A stretch of DNA of 64,000 nucleotides from NCBI RefSeq assembly GCF_030067675.1, contig NZ_JASJEV010000001.1, forward strand, positions 386,309 through 450,308, written 5' to 3'. Under the pieces are notes generated by a model. It was not told the DNA's origin and did no database searches. It saw only the letters and a program-made list of their open reading frames with translations. The position numbers and the translations under genes are program-made. Shown here piece by piece: positions 18,650-26,835 of this stretch. The DNA comes from Chelatococcus albus (GTDB lineage Bacteria > Pseudomonadota > Alphaproteobacteria > Rhizobiales > Beijerinckiaceae). Every line of letters begins with the position of its first letter. The first letter of the stretch is position 1.

Positions 18650-19843
18650 ATGCACGAAGCACCCGCCGTCGCATTCGCAGCCACCGAAGCCCCGCACCGA
18701 AGCGCGCGGCCGCTCGCACGCATCGAGGCGACGTTGCGCGGGCTCGCCCGCAAGGGGCGGCAGCGGGAGCTCGCAGCCGCCGACGGGGTGGACTTCACCT
18801 CCAACGACTATCTCGCCCTTGCCCACTCGGCGCGCCTGACGGATGCGGCGCGCGACGCGCTGGCGCGCGGCGTGCCGGTCGGCGCCGGCGGCTCGCGCCT
18901 CCTCAACGGCAACCACCCCGAGCACGCGGCGCTGGAGGCCGAGGCGGCCCGCTTCTTCGGGGCCGAGAGCGCCCTCTTCTTCGGCTCGGGCTACGCCGCC
19001 AACCTCGCCCTTTTCGCAAGCCTGCCGCAGCGGGGCGACCTCGTGGTGCACGACGCCCTCGTGCATGCGAGTGCGCGCGACGGCATCAGGGCAGGGCGAG
19101 CGGAAGCCCACGAAGTGCCTCACAACGACGCGGCCGCCGTCGACGAGGCCATCCGCCGCTGGCGCGCCGCAGGCGCCACGGGTACGCCCTGGATCGCGGT
19201 CGAAAGCCTCTACAGCATGGATGGCGACCGCGCGCCGCTCGACGACCTGTGGGCCGTGGCCCGGCGGCACGATGCCATGCTCGTCGTCGACGAAGCCCAC
19301 GCGACGGGCGTGCACGGGCCGCTGGGCCGGGGCCTCGCCACCCATCTCGAAGGGCAGGAGCAGGTGATTACCCTGCACACCTGCGGCAAGGCGCTGGGGG
19401 CGAGCGGCGCGCTCGTCCTCGCGAGGGCGACCGTGCGTGACTACCTGATCAACCGCGCCCGCCCCTTCGTCTATGCCACCGCCCCCTCCCCGCTCATGGC
19501 GGCGGTCGTGCGCGCGGCGCTCGTCGCGCTCGCCGAGGAGCCGGAACGCCGGGCACGCCTCGCGGCCCTCGTCGACATCGCCAACCGGACGCTCTCCGCA
19601 CGCCTCGGCCTGCCAGAGAGCGGCTCGCAGATCCTGCCCGTCGTCGTGGGCGACAACGGCCGGGCCGTCCACCTCGCCGCGCGCCTGCGGCAGGCAGGCT
19701 TCGACGTGCGCGCCATCCGCCCCCCGACGGTGCCCGAAGGCGGCGCGCGGCTGCGCATCACAGTGACGCTCCATGCCGACGAGGCAGCGATCGCAGGCCT
19801 GTTCGACGTGCTCGGCGCGGCCATCGCGGAGGGCCGGCCGTGA
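18650..19843 (+). CDS. bioF: 8-amino-7-oxononanoate synthase
   Basis: BioF condenses a pimeloyl thioester with L-alanine in a PLP-dependent reaction. The protein of about 397 aa belongs to the alpha-oxoamine synthase family: [10 protein letters not shown] near the N-terminus, [15 protein letters not shown], the PLP-contacting [11 protein letters not shown], and the Schiff-base Lys in [11 protein letters not shown]. The start is uncertain: ATG 18650 gives a standard N-terminus, ATG 18578 and an upstream in-frame start at 18485 are alternatives. The stop overlaps the bioD start by four bases. Confidence 0.96.
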   Translation: MHEAPAVAFAATEAPHRSARPLARIEATLRGLARKGRQRELAAADGVDFTSNDYLALAHSARLTDAARDALARGVPVGAGGSRLLNGNHPEHAALEAEAARFFGAESALFFGSGYAANLALFASLPQRGDLVVHDALVHASARDGIRAGRAEAHEVPHNDAAAVDEAIRRWRAAGATGTPWIAVESLYSMDGDRAPLDDLWAVARRHDAMLVVDEAHATGVHGPLGRGLATHLEGQEQVITLHTCGKALGASGALVLARATVRDYLINRARPFVYATAPSPLMAAVVRAALVALAEEPERRARLAALVDIANRTLSARLGLPESGSQILPVVVGDNGRAVHLAARLRQAGFDVRAIRPPTVPEGGARLRITVTLHADEAAIAGLFDVLGAAIAEGRP

Positions 19844-20466
19844 CGGAGCGCTTCGTGATCGCCGGAACGGACACGGGCGTCGGCAAGACGATCCTCGCCG
19901 CCGCGCTCGCATCCGCGCTCGGTGCCGCGTACTGGAAGCCGATCCAGTCCGGCCTCGACGGAGAGAGCGACAGCGAGGCCGTGTGCCGCCTTGGCGGGCT
20001 TTCCCCGGAGCGGATCGTGCCGGAGGCCTGGCGCCTCACCACGCCCGCTTCCCCCCACCGCGCGGCGGAGATCGACGGCGTCGCCATCACGCCGGAGCGG
20101 CTGCAGCCGCCCGTGGACAAAGGCCGCCTCGTCATCGAGGGAGCCGGCGGGGTGCTCGTGCCAATCACGCGCTGCGTCACTTTCGCCGATGTCTTCGCCC
20201 GCTGGCACCTGCCGGTCGTCCTCGTGGCGCGCACCACGCTCGGCACGATCAATCACAGCCTCCTCTCCATCGAGGCCCTGCGGTGCCGGGATGTGCCCCT
20301 TCACGGCATCGCCTTCGTCGGCCCCCCGGCCGCCGACAGCGAGCACACCATTGCCGAAATGGGGGGCGTGCGCCGGCTCGGCCGCCTGCCCGTGCTCGAC
20401 CCGCTCACCCCGGCAACGCTCGCGGCCGCCTTCGCCACGCATTTCGACGCGACCAACTTCCTCTGA
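19840..20466 (+). CDS. bioD: Dethiobiotin synthetase
   Basis: BioD closes the ureido ring of dethiobiotin from 7,8-diaminopelargonate, CO2 and ATP. The 208-aa protein has the P-loop GTDTGVGKT at residues 9-17, the substrate-binding YWKPIQSG and the EGAGGVLVP motif. It begins with GTG, overlapping the bioF stop codon (GTGA, 19840-19843), so translation is probably coupled. It is 12 bases from bioA. Confidence 0.97.
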   Translation: MTERFVIAGTDTGVGKTILAAALASALGAAYWKPIQSGLDGESDSEAVCRLGGLSPERIVPEAWRLTTPASPHRAAEIDGVAITPERLQPPVDKGRLVIEGAGGVLVPITRCVTFADVFARWHLPVVLVARTTLGTINHSLLSIEALRCRDVPLHGIAFVGPPAADSEHTIAEMGGVRRLGRLPVLDPLTPATLAAAFATHFDATNFL

Positions 20467-20478
20467 ACGGCAACCGAC

Positions 20479-21765
20479 ATGACAGTTCCGAAGGCCCCGC
20501 TCTGGCATCCCTTCACCCAGCACGCCACCGAGCCCGTTCCGCTCCCCGTCGCGCGCACGGAAGGCGCATTCCTCGTCACGGAAGACGGACGGCGTATCCT
20601 CGATGCCATCTCGTCCTGGTGGGTGATCACCCACGGCCACCGGCATCCCGCGATCGCCGCCGCGATCCGCGCGGCGACGGAGCGGCTCGACCAGGTGATC
20701 TTTGCCGGGTTCACGCACGAGCCGGCGGAACGGCTGGCAGAGGCCCTCGTTCGTCTCGCCCCCCCGGGCCTCGCCCGCGTCTTCCTCTCCGACAGCGGCT
20801 CCACCAGCGTCGAGGTCGCGCTGAAGATGGCGCTCGGCTATTTCCGCAACATCGGCGCGCCGCGCCGGCGCATCGCCGTGATGGAGCACGGCTACCACGG
20901 CGATACCATCGGGGCGATGTCGGTGGGCGCGCGCGGTATCTTCACGGCCGCCTACGAGCCGCTCCTGTTCTCGGTCGACCCCATCCCCTTCCCCGAGGAA
21001 GGGCGCGAGCAGGCGACCCTCGATGCTCTCGAGGCCGTCTGCCGCGAGGGCGACACGGCGGCGCTCGTGGTCGAACCGCTGGTGCTCGGCGCGGGCGGCA
21101 TGCGCACGTACCGCCCCGCCGTTCTCGCCGAGCTGCGGCGCATCTGCACATGCCATGGCGTCCTCCTGGTCGCGGACGAGGTGATGACCGGCTGGGGGCG
21201 GACCGGCACGCTCTTCGCCTGCGAGGCGGCGGGGATCACACCCGACATCCTGTGCACGTCGAAGGGGCTCACCGGCGGTTTCCTGCCGCTCGCGGCCACC
21301 CTCTGCCGGGAGGAGATCTTCGCCGCGCATCTGTCGAGCGACCGCGGCCGCACCTTCTTCCATTCGAGTTCCTTCACCGCCAACCCGATCGCCTGCGCCG
21401 CCGCCCTCGCCAATATCGCGGTGTGGGAGCAAGAGCCGGTTGCCGAGCGGGTCACCCACCTCGCCAGGATGCAAGAGGAGCGCATCGCACGCTTCCGCGG
21501 CGATCGCCGCTTCACCGGTGTGCGCCGCACGGGTACGATCGCGGCGCTCGACCTCGCCGTGCCAGACGCCGGCTATCTCGCCGAGGCGGGTCCGCGTCTC
21601 AGGGCCTTCTTCCTCGCGCGCAACATCCTGCTGCGGCCCCTCGGCAACGTCATCTACGTGCTGCCGCCCTACTGCGTGACGGGGGCCGATCTCGACCGCA
21701 TCTACGACGCCGTGGCGGAGGCGCCCGAGGTGCTGGCGGTCAGGTCCGGCGCGGTGGCCGCATGA
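20479..21765 (+). CDS. bioA: SAM-dependent 8-amino-7-oxononanoate aminotransferase
   Basis: BioA makes 7,8-diaminopelargonate using S-adenosylmethionine as amino donor. The 428-aa class III aminotransferase shows the BioA-specific N-terminus (LWHPFTQH), [23 protein letters not shown], the PLP-binding [12 protein letters not shown] and the Schiff-base Lys in [14 protein letters not shown]. It is the third gene of the operon; its stop codon overlaps the bioZ start (ATGA, 21762-21765). Confidence 0.97.
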   Translation: MTVPKAPLWHPFTQHATEPVPLPVARTEGAFLVTEDGRRILDAISSWWVITHGHRHPAIAAAIRAATERLDQVIFAGFTHEPAERLAEALVRLAPPGLARVFLSDSGSTSVEVALKMALGYFRNIGAPRRRIAVMEHGYHGDTIGAMSVGARGIFTAAYEPLLFSVDPIPFPEEGREQATLDALEAVCREGDTAALVVEPLVLGAGGMRTYRPAVLAELRRICTCHGVLLVADEVMTGWGRTGTLFACEAAGITPDILCTSKGLTGGFLPLAATLCREEIFAAHLSSDRGRTFFHSSSFTANPIACAAALANIAVWEQEPVAERVTHLARMQEERIARFRGDRRFTGVRRTGTIAALDLAVPDAGYLAEAGPRLRAFFLARNILLRPLGNVIYVLPPYCVTGADLDRIYDAVAEAPEVLAVRSGAVAA

Positions 21766-22748
21766 GTGCCGCGACAAGCCGCATCGTCGGCTTCGGCCAC
21801 CATGTGCCGCAGCGCCGGGTGGAGAATGCCGAGATCGAGGCGCGGCTCGGCCTTGAGCCGGGCTGGATCGAGCGCCGCACGGGCATCCGCACCCGCCGCC
21901 ACGCCGCGCCGGACGAGACCCTGAGCGAGCTTGCCGTGCGCGCAGGCGACATGGCGCTCGCGCAGTCAGGTGTCGCGCGTGGTGACGTGGCTCTGACGCT
22001 CCTCGCCACCTCGACGCCCGACCACCTCCTGCCGCCGTCCGCGCCGCTCGTCGCGCACCGGCTCGGCCTGAGCCGCTCCGGCGCCGTGGATCTCGCGGGG
22101 GCCTGCGCCGGCTTCGTCTATGCGCTCGCCCTGGCCGACGGCTTTGTGCGGGTGCAGGGACGACCCGTCCTCGTCATCGCTGGCAATATGCTCAGCCGGC
22201 GCATCGCCCGGGGCGACCGCGCCACCGCCGCGCTCTTCGCCGACGCGGCTGGCGCCGTGATCCTCGCCCCCAGTGCGAGCCCGGACGCAGGCCTTCTCGG
22301 CGTCGCGCTCGGCAGTGCCGGAGCACACTACGGCCTCCTCGGCATCGCAGCCGGCGGCAGCGCCCGCCCCTTCGCCCCCGGCATCCCGCCGGAAGAGACC
22401 GCGATCGCCATCGGCGACGGGCGCCGGCTGTTCACGGAGGCGGTGCGACTGATGGCGGACTTCGCGCACGAAGCCCTGTCGCGCGCTGGGCTCACGATTG
22501 CGGACGTGAGCCGCTGCGTGCCGCATCAGGCCAATGCCCGCATCACCACCGCCCTCGCGCAGGATCTCGGTCTTGACGCGCACAGGATGGTCTCGACCAT
22601 CGCCGACTACGGCAATTCCTCCGCCGCGACGATCCCCCTGTCGCTGTCGCTTGCGAACCGCGCGGCACCCTTCATGCCGGGCGAGCGCATCCTGCTCACC
22701 GCGGCCGGCGCCGGGCTGACGGGCGGGGCAGTAGCGCTCGGCTTCTGA
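21762..22748 (+). CDS. bioZ: KAS III-like biotin-precursor synthase BioZ
   Basis: The 328-aa protein is a beta-ketoacyl-ACP synthase III homologue. The catalytic triad is intact: Cys in [12 protein letters not shown], His in VPHQANARI and Asn in [11 protein letters not shown]. In rhizobia BioZ builds the pimeloyl chain from glutaryl-CoA and malonyl-ACP, replacing the BioC/BioH route; the position as last gene of the bioFDAZ operon supports the same role here. A housekeeping FabH is less likely because fabH usually sits with plsX. No bioC or bioH appears in the window. Confidence 0.9.
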   Translation: MSAATSRIVGFGHHVPQRRVENAEIEARLGLEPGWIERRTGIRTRRHAAPDETLSELAVRAGDMALAQSGVARGDVALTLLATSTPDHLLPPSAPLVAHRLGLSRSGAVDLAGACAGFVYALALADGFVRVQGRPVLVIAGNMLSRRIARGDRATAALFADAAGAVILAPSASPDAGLLGVALGSAGAHYGLLGIAAGGSARPFAPGIPPEETAIAIGDGRRLFTEAVRLMADFAHEALSRAGLTIADVSRCVPHQANARITTALAQDLGLDAHRMVSTIADYGNSSAATIPLSLSLANRAAPFMPGERILLTAAGAGLTGGAVALGF

Positions 22749-22845
22749 CTGTCCGTCGGGGCCCGCCGCGCGCCGCTGATCGGTATTTCCCCGCGCCCGG
22801 CAGCGCGCTATCTCGATCGGGCCCAAGCGTTCGCGTCGACAGGGC

Positions 22846-23553
22846 ATGGCAGGGGCCGCGGGACCAAGGCACATGAAGAGAGCGACGGGCGAAGGAGACG
22901 ACAACCGCACGGTGGCGGAGCGCATCGCGCGGGCGCTCGGGGAGCGCATCGTCGCCGGCGACCTCGCCCCCGACACGCGCCTGAGGCAGGATCGCATCGC
23001 CTCGGAATTCTCTGCGAGCCACGTGCCGGTGCGCGAGGCCTTCCGGCGCCTAGAGGCCCAAGGCCTCGTCATCAGCGAGCCGCGGCGGGGCGTGCGCGTG
23101 GCGCCCCTCGACATGGCGGCGATCAAGGAGATCGCCGAGATGCGCGCGGCGCTGGAAGTGCTCGCTCTGCGTCACGCGGCGCCGCGCCTCGGGCCCGCGG
23201 ACCTCGCGCGCGCCGACGCCGCGATCCGGGAGGGCGACGCCGCGCAGAACATCCTCGACTGGGAGACGGCGAACCGCGCCTTTCACCGCGCGCTGACCGC
23301 GCCCTGCCGCATGCCGCGGCTGCTCGCCGCCATCGACGAGCTGCAGGTGGCGAGCTCGCGCTTCCTCTTCGTGACCATGAGGCCGACGGGATGGCGGCCG
23401 CGCTCCAACACCGACCATCGCCTCATCCTCTCAGCTCTTGAAGAGCGCAATGTCGAGAAGGCGGCGAGCCTCCTCGCCCGCCACATCCAGAGCATGGAGC
23501 GCCTTGCCGGCCTGCCGGCGGAAGGTGAGGCCGGCGCCATGGCAGCGCGCTGA
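22846..23553 (+). CDS. bioR: GntR-family regulator, probable biotin repressor BioR
   Basis: The 235-aa protein has an N-terminal winged HTH of the GntR type (about residues 25-90; IASEFSASHVPVREAFRRLE) and a C-terminal FCD ligand domain with the usual acidic/His residues (FHRAL, NTDHRLIL, ARHIQSME). A second start at ATG 22873 is possible. BioR proteins of alphaproteobacteria are GntR-family repressors that bind TTATCTATAA-like palindromes near bio genes. Both the boxes (18376-18477) and the location just downstream of bioZ support the assignment. It could respond to biotinyl-AMP or biotin, but this is not visible in the sequence. Confidence 0.85.
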   Translation: MAGAAGPRHMKRATGEGDDNRTVAERIARALGERIVAGDLAPDTRLRQDRIASEFSASHVPVREAFRRLEAQGLVISEPRRGVRVAPLDMAAIKEIAEMRAALEVLALRHAAPRLGPADLARADAAIREGDAAQNILDWETANRAFHRALTAPCRMPRLLAAIDELQVASSRFLFVTMRPTGWRPRSNTDHRLILSALEERNVEKAASLLARHIQSMERLAGLPAEGEAGAMAAR

Positions 23554-23593
23554 CATCGCCCCGGCTGCCTGCGCATCTTCTGTGCAGCCTTCT

Positions 23594-23615
23594 TGAGCAT
23601 CCTCGCCGGTGCTCA
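23594..23615. promoter_or_regulatory. Inverted repeat upstream of the sigma-54 promoter
   Basis: TGAGCA (23594-23599) and TGCTCA (23610-23615) form a perfect 6-bp inverted repeat with a 10-base spacer. It lies about 120 bases upstream of the -24 element, where NtrC-type activators bind. The spacing is one base off the usual GCACC-N5-GGTGC pattern, so an NtrC site is only a suggestion. Confidence 0.3.
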
Positions 23616-23734
23616 TGCATTGGGCGCCTGCCGCCCGTTTGGGCAGACCTTTCGGCACGCACGCCGAGGCTGCCAGCCGCAGGTCGCCGTCCAACCCCCG
23701 GCGAAATCGGCCGTTTCGCAAGCGCGAGACGAGC

Positions 23735-23750
23735 TGGCACGTCAATTGCT
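23735..23750 (+). promoter_or_regulatory. Sigma-54 promoter of the nitrate-assimilation operon
   Basis: TGGCAC (23735-23740), a 5-base spacer and TTGCT (23746-23750) match the -24/-12 consensus TGGCAC-N5-TTGCW exactly, with GG and GC 12 bases apart. It faces nirB. Transcription should begin near 23761, giving an untranslated leader of about 200 bases. Sigma-54 control implies an activator such as NtrC and nitrogen-status regulation. Confidence 0.85.
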
Positions 23751-23793
23751 GGAAGGCTGTCGGATCAAAGGCGATCCTCCGTCCATCGGAAAG

Positions 23794-23865
23794 GGGCCCA
23801 ACGATGGGTCCTCGTCGGATGGCACCGGTTCGCGCGCCCGAGGCGGGGCGGCTGCGGCGGTGCCA
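23794..23865 (+). promoter_or_regulatory. Structured nirB leader (two stem-loops)
   Basis: Within the predicted nirB leader, GGGCCCA (23794-23800) pairs with TGGGTCC (23805-23811, one G-U) around the loop ACGA. TGGCACCG (23820-23827) pairs perfectly with CGGTGCCA (23858-23865) around a 30-base GC-rich interior. In related bacteria nas leaders are controlled by ANTAR-type antiterminators such as NasT; these hairpins could serve that role. No NasT or NasS gene is in the window, and no T-rich tail is obvious. Confidence 0.4.
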
Positions 23866-23958
23866 AGGTCGCCGTCGGTCCCGTGAGACTAACGCTCCAT
23901 GTGATCGCCGCCGTGACCCCGTGGCCGATGGATCTGCATCGCACAACGGGGAAACACG

Positions 23959-26430
23959 ATGTCGGAATCGACCTCGCGCATTCACACCGAGCGGCTGGTG
24001 GTCGTCGGCAACGGCATGGCTGCGGGCCGCGCGCTGGAGGAACTCTTCGCCAAGGCGCCCGGCCGCTACGCCGTGACGGTGTTCGGCGCCGAGCCGCGCG
24101 TGAACTACAACCGGATCATGCTCTCGCCCGTGCTGTCGGGCGAGAAGGCCTTCGAGGACATCGTCATCCATGACGATGACTGGTATGCGCGCCACGCCGT
24201 CACCCTGCACAAGGGCAAGACCGTCACGGCCATCGACCGCGACGCCAAGACCGTAACGACGGCCTGCGGTCATATGGAGCCCTATGACAAGCTCCTCATC
24301 GCCACCGGCTCGCAGCCGATCGTCATCCCGATCCCCGGCGCCGCCCTTCCCGGCGTCGTCACCTTCCGCGATCTCGACGACGTTGCCGCCATGCAGGCGG
24401 CGGCCGGCAAGGGCGGCCGCGCCGTTGTCATCGGCGGCGGCCTCCTCGGCCTCGAGGCGGCGGCCGGGCTCAAGGCAAAGGGCATGGAGGTGACCGTCCT
24501 GCACCTGATGCCGACGCTCATGGAACGCCAGCTCGATCCCTCCGCCGGCTACCTGCTGCAGCGGGCGATCGAGGCACGCGGCATCGAGGTGCTGACGCGG
24601 GCCAACACCCACGCCGTGCTCGGCGAGGACAAGGTGGAGGGGGTCAGGCTCGACGACGGGCGCGTCATCCCCGCCGACATCGTCGTCATGGCCGTCGGCA
24701 TCCGGCCGAACGCCGCCCTCGCCAAGGCGTCGGGCCTCGAGGTCAACCGCGGCCTCCTCGTCGACGACGCCATGCGCACGAGCGACGCGGACATCTTCTC
24801 CGTCGGCGAATGCGTCGAGCATCGCGGCCAGTGCTACGGCCTCGTGGCACCGCTCTACGAGATGGCGAAGGTCGCTGCCGCCCAGCTCGCCGGCGAGACG
24901 GAGGCCGCCTACACGGGCTCCGTCACCTCTACGAAGCTCAAGGTTACGGGCATCGACCTCTTCTCCGCCGGCGACTTCTCGGAGGGTGACGGCAAGGAGG
25001 ACATCGTCCTGCGCGATCCCTCGCGCGGCATCTACAAGCGCATCGTGCTCGCGGACAACCGCATCGTCGGCGCCGTGCTCTACGGCGAGACCGGGGACGG
25101 CGGCTGGTTCTTCGACCTTCTGAAGAAGAGCAGCGACGTCGCGACCATGCGCGACACGCTGATCTTCGGCCAGGCCTATCAGGGAGGGTCCCCCCTGGAC
25201 CCTACGGCGGCCGTTGCAGCCTTGCCGGATGATGCGGAGATCTGCGGCTGCAACGGCGTTTGCAAGGGTGCGATCGTCACGGCGATCAATGCCAAGGCCT
25301 TGACCACACTCGACGAGGTCAGGGCGCATACGAAGGCCTCGGCCTCCTGCGGCCAGTGCACCGGCAAGGTCGAGCAGCTTCTCGCTGCGACGCTCGGTGA
25401 CGGCTACCGCGCCGCCGCACGCAAGCCGATGTGCAAGTGCACCGACCTGACACACGAGGAGGTGCGCGGCTTCATCCTGGCGAAGTCGCTCAAGTCGATC
25501 CCGGCCGTCATGCAGGAGCTCGGCTGGAAGAGCTCGTGCGGCTGCTCCTCCTGCCGGCCGGCACTCAACTACTACCTGCTCTGCGCCTGGCCGACCGAAT
25601 ACGAGGACGACGCGCAGTCGCGCTTCATCAACGAGCGCGTCCACGCCAACATCCAGAAGGACGGCACCTATTCCGTCGTACCGCGCATGTGGGGCGGCCT
25701 GACCTCGCCGGCCGAACTGCGCGCCATCGCCGACGTCGCCGAGCGCTACGCCATCCCGACCGTCAAGGTGACCGGCGGCCAGCGGATCGATCTCCTTGGC
25801 GTCAAGAAGGAGGATCTGCCGCTCGTCTGGGCGGACCTGAACAAGGCCGGCCTCGTCTCGGGCCACGCCTACGCCAAGGGCCTGCGCACGGTGAAGACCT
25901 GCGTCGGCCGGGAGTGGTGCCGCTTCGGCACGCAGGACTCGATGGGCCTCGGCATCAAGCTCGAGCGGCTGCTCTGGGGCTCCTGGACACCTGCCAAGGT
26001 CAAGCTCGCGGTCTCCGGCTGTCCGCGCAACTGCGCCGAGGCCACGGTGAAGGACGTCGGCGTCATCTGCGTCGACTCCGGCTACGAGATCCACATTTCG
26101 GGGGCCGCCGGCCTGCACGTGCGGCCGACCGACCTGCTCGGCCGCGTCGAGACCGAGGAGGAAGTGCTCGAACACGTCGCGGCGGTGATCCAGCTCTACC
26201 GCGAGGAGGCCGCCTATCTCGAGCGCATGTACAAGTGGAGCGAGAAGGTCGGGCTCGAGCGCATCCGCTCCGTGATCATGGACGACCACGCGGCGCGCAA
26301 GGCGCTCTACGAGCGCTTCCTCCTCTCCCAAAGCACCATACAGAAGGACCCCTGGGCCGAGCGCGTCGCCGGCGCCGAGGCCCATGAATTCAAGCCCGTC
26401 GCGGTGGTCATGCCGCTCGCAGCCGAGTGA
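23959..26430 (+). CDS. nirB: Assimilatory nitrite reductase large subunit
   Basis: NirB reduces nitrite to ammonium with NAD(P)H in the cytoplasm, together with NirD. The 823-aa protein has an N-terminal FAD/NAD(P) oxidoreductase domain (about residues 10-340; VVVGNGMAAGRALEEL, VVIGGGLLGLEAA), two BFD-like [2Fe-2S] segments (Cys-rich at about 427-475 and 490-540), then the sulfite/nitrite-reductase half domains with the siroheme/[4Fe-4S] Cys motifs TCVGREWC (near 647) and SGCPRNC (near 688). It is the first gene after the sigma-54 promoter, and nirD follows after 11 bases. Confidence 0.97.
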   Translation: MSESTSRIHTERLVVVGNGMAAGRALEELFAKAPGRYAVTVFGAEPRVNYNRIMLSPVLSGEKAFEDIVIHDDDWYARHAVTLHKGKTVTAIDRDAKTVTTACGHMEPYDKLLIATGSQPIVIPIPGAALPGVVTFRDLDDVAAMQAAAGKGGRAVVIGGGLLGLEAAAGLKAKGMEVTVLHLMPTLMERQLDPSAGYLLQRAIEARGIEVLTRANTHAVLGEDKVEGVRLDDGRVIPADIVVMAVGIRPNAALAKASGLEVNRGLLVDDAMRTSDADIFSVGECVEHRGQCYGLVAPLYEMAKVAAAQLAGETEAAYTGSVTSTKLKVTGIDLFSAGDFSEGDGKEDIVLRDPSRGIYKRIVLADNRIVGAVLYGETGDGGWFFDLLKKSSDVATMRDTLIFGQAYQGGSPLDPTAAVAALPDDAEICGCNGVCKGAIVTAINAKALTTLDEVRAHTKASASCGQCTGKVEQLLAATLGDGYRAAARKPMCKCTDLTHEEVRGFILAKSLKSIPAVMQELGWKSSCGCSSCRPALNYYLLCAWPTEYEDDAQSRFINERVHANIQKDGTYSVVPRMWGGLTSPAELRAIADVAERYAIPTVKVTGGQRIDLLGVKKEDLPLVWADLNKAGLVSGHAYAKGLRTVKTCVGREWCRFGTQDSMGLGIKLERLLWGSWTPAKVKLAVSGCPRNCAEATVKDVGVICVDSGYEIHISGAAGLHVRPTDLLGRVETEEEVLEHVAAVIQLYREEAAYLERMYKWSEKVGLERIRSVIMDDHAARKALYERFLLSQSTIQKDPWAERVAGAEAHEFKPVAVVMPLAAE

Positions 26431-26441
26431 GGAGCCCAACC

Positions 26442-26780
26442 ATGAACTCCGTTACGCCGAACTGGGTCGACATCGGACCAGTGGATGCCATCCCGAAGCG
26501 CGGCGCGCGCACGGTGCGCACGCCGCGCCGGGAGATTGCCGTCTTCCGCACGGCCGACGACGAGATCTTCGCCCTCGAGAACCGCTGCCCGCACCGCGGC
26601 GGCCCGCTGAGCGAGGGCATCGTGCACGGACGCAAAGTCGCCTGCCCCCTGCACAACTGGATCATCGACCTCGAAAGCGGCTCCGCCACCGGGGCGGACG
26701 AGGGATGCGCCGACATGATCCCCGTCAAGGTCGAGAACGGCCGGGTCTATCTCGAGCTCGCCATCGCGGTGGCGGCCTGA
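26442..26780 (+). CDS. nirD: Nitrite reductase small subunit, Rieske-type
   Basis: The 112-aa protein has a Rieske [2Fe-2S] motif pair, CPHRGG (near residue 48) and CPLHNW (near 68), as in NirD subunits that partner NirB. ATG 26442 follows a GAGGAG ribosome-binding site and is preferred over an upstream GTG/ATG in the same frame. It lies between nirB and nasA in the assimilatory operon. Confidence 0.95.
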   Translation: MNSVTPNWVDIGPVDAIPKRGARTVRTPRREIAVFRTADDEIFALENRCPHRGGPLSEGIVHGRKVACPLHNWIIDLESGSATGADEGCADMIPVKVENGRVYLELAIAVAA

Positions 26781-26787
26781 ACCGCGG

Positions 26788-26818
26788 GCGGAGCGCGAGG
26801 CGGAGCGCGAGGCGGAGC
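26788..26818 (+). repeat. 12-bp tandem repeat between nirD and nasA
   Basis: GCGGAGCGCGAG occurs twice in perfect tandem (26788-26799, 26800-26811), with a partial third copy (GCGGAGC, 26812-26818). It fills most of the short nirD-nasA gap and contains several GGAG segments that resemble ribosome-binding sites. Such repeats may vary in copy number by slippage. Confidence 0.7.
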
Positions 26819-26835
26819 AGCGACGAGAGGGTGCG

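Larger units (their letters stand above)
23554..23958. other. nirB control region and leader
   Basis: The 405 bases between bioR and nirB hold no convincing gene. They contain a TGAGCA/TGCTCA inverted repeat, a sigma-54 promoter and, downstream of it, a leader of roughly 200 bases with two stem-loops, each listed separately. Just after the bioR stop a weak GGCTGC/GCAGCC stem followed by TTCTT may end the bioR transcript. Confidence 0.7.

Noticed and set aside
19471-21777. A 768-codon open frame opposite bioF, bioD and bioA
   Set aside because: It crosses three genes with clear catalytic motifs and shows only Arg/Gly/Ala-rich sequence.
23431-26439. A 1002-codon open frame opposite nirB
   Set aside because: It is a shadow of nirB, with composition typical of antisense frames and no recognisable domain.
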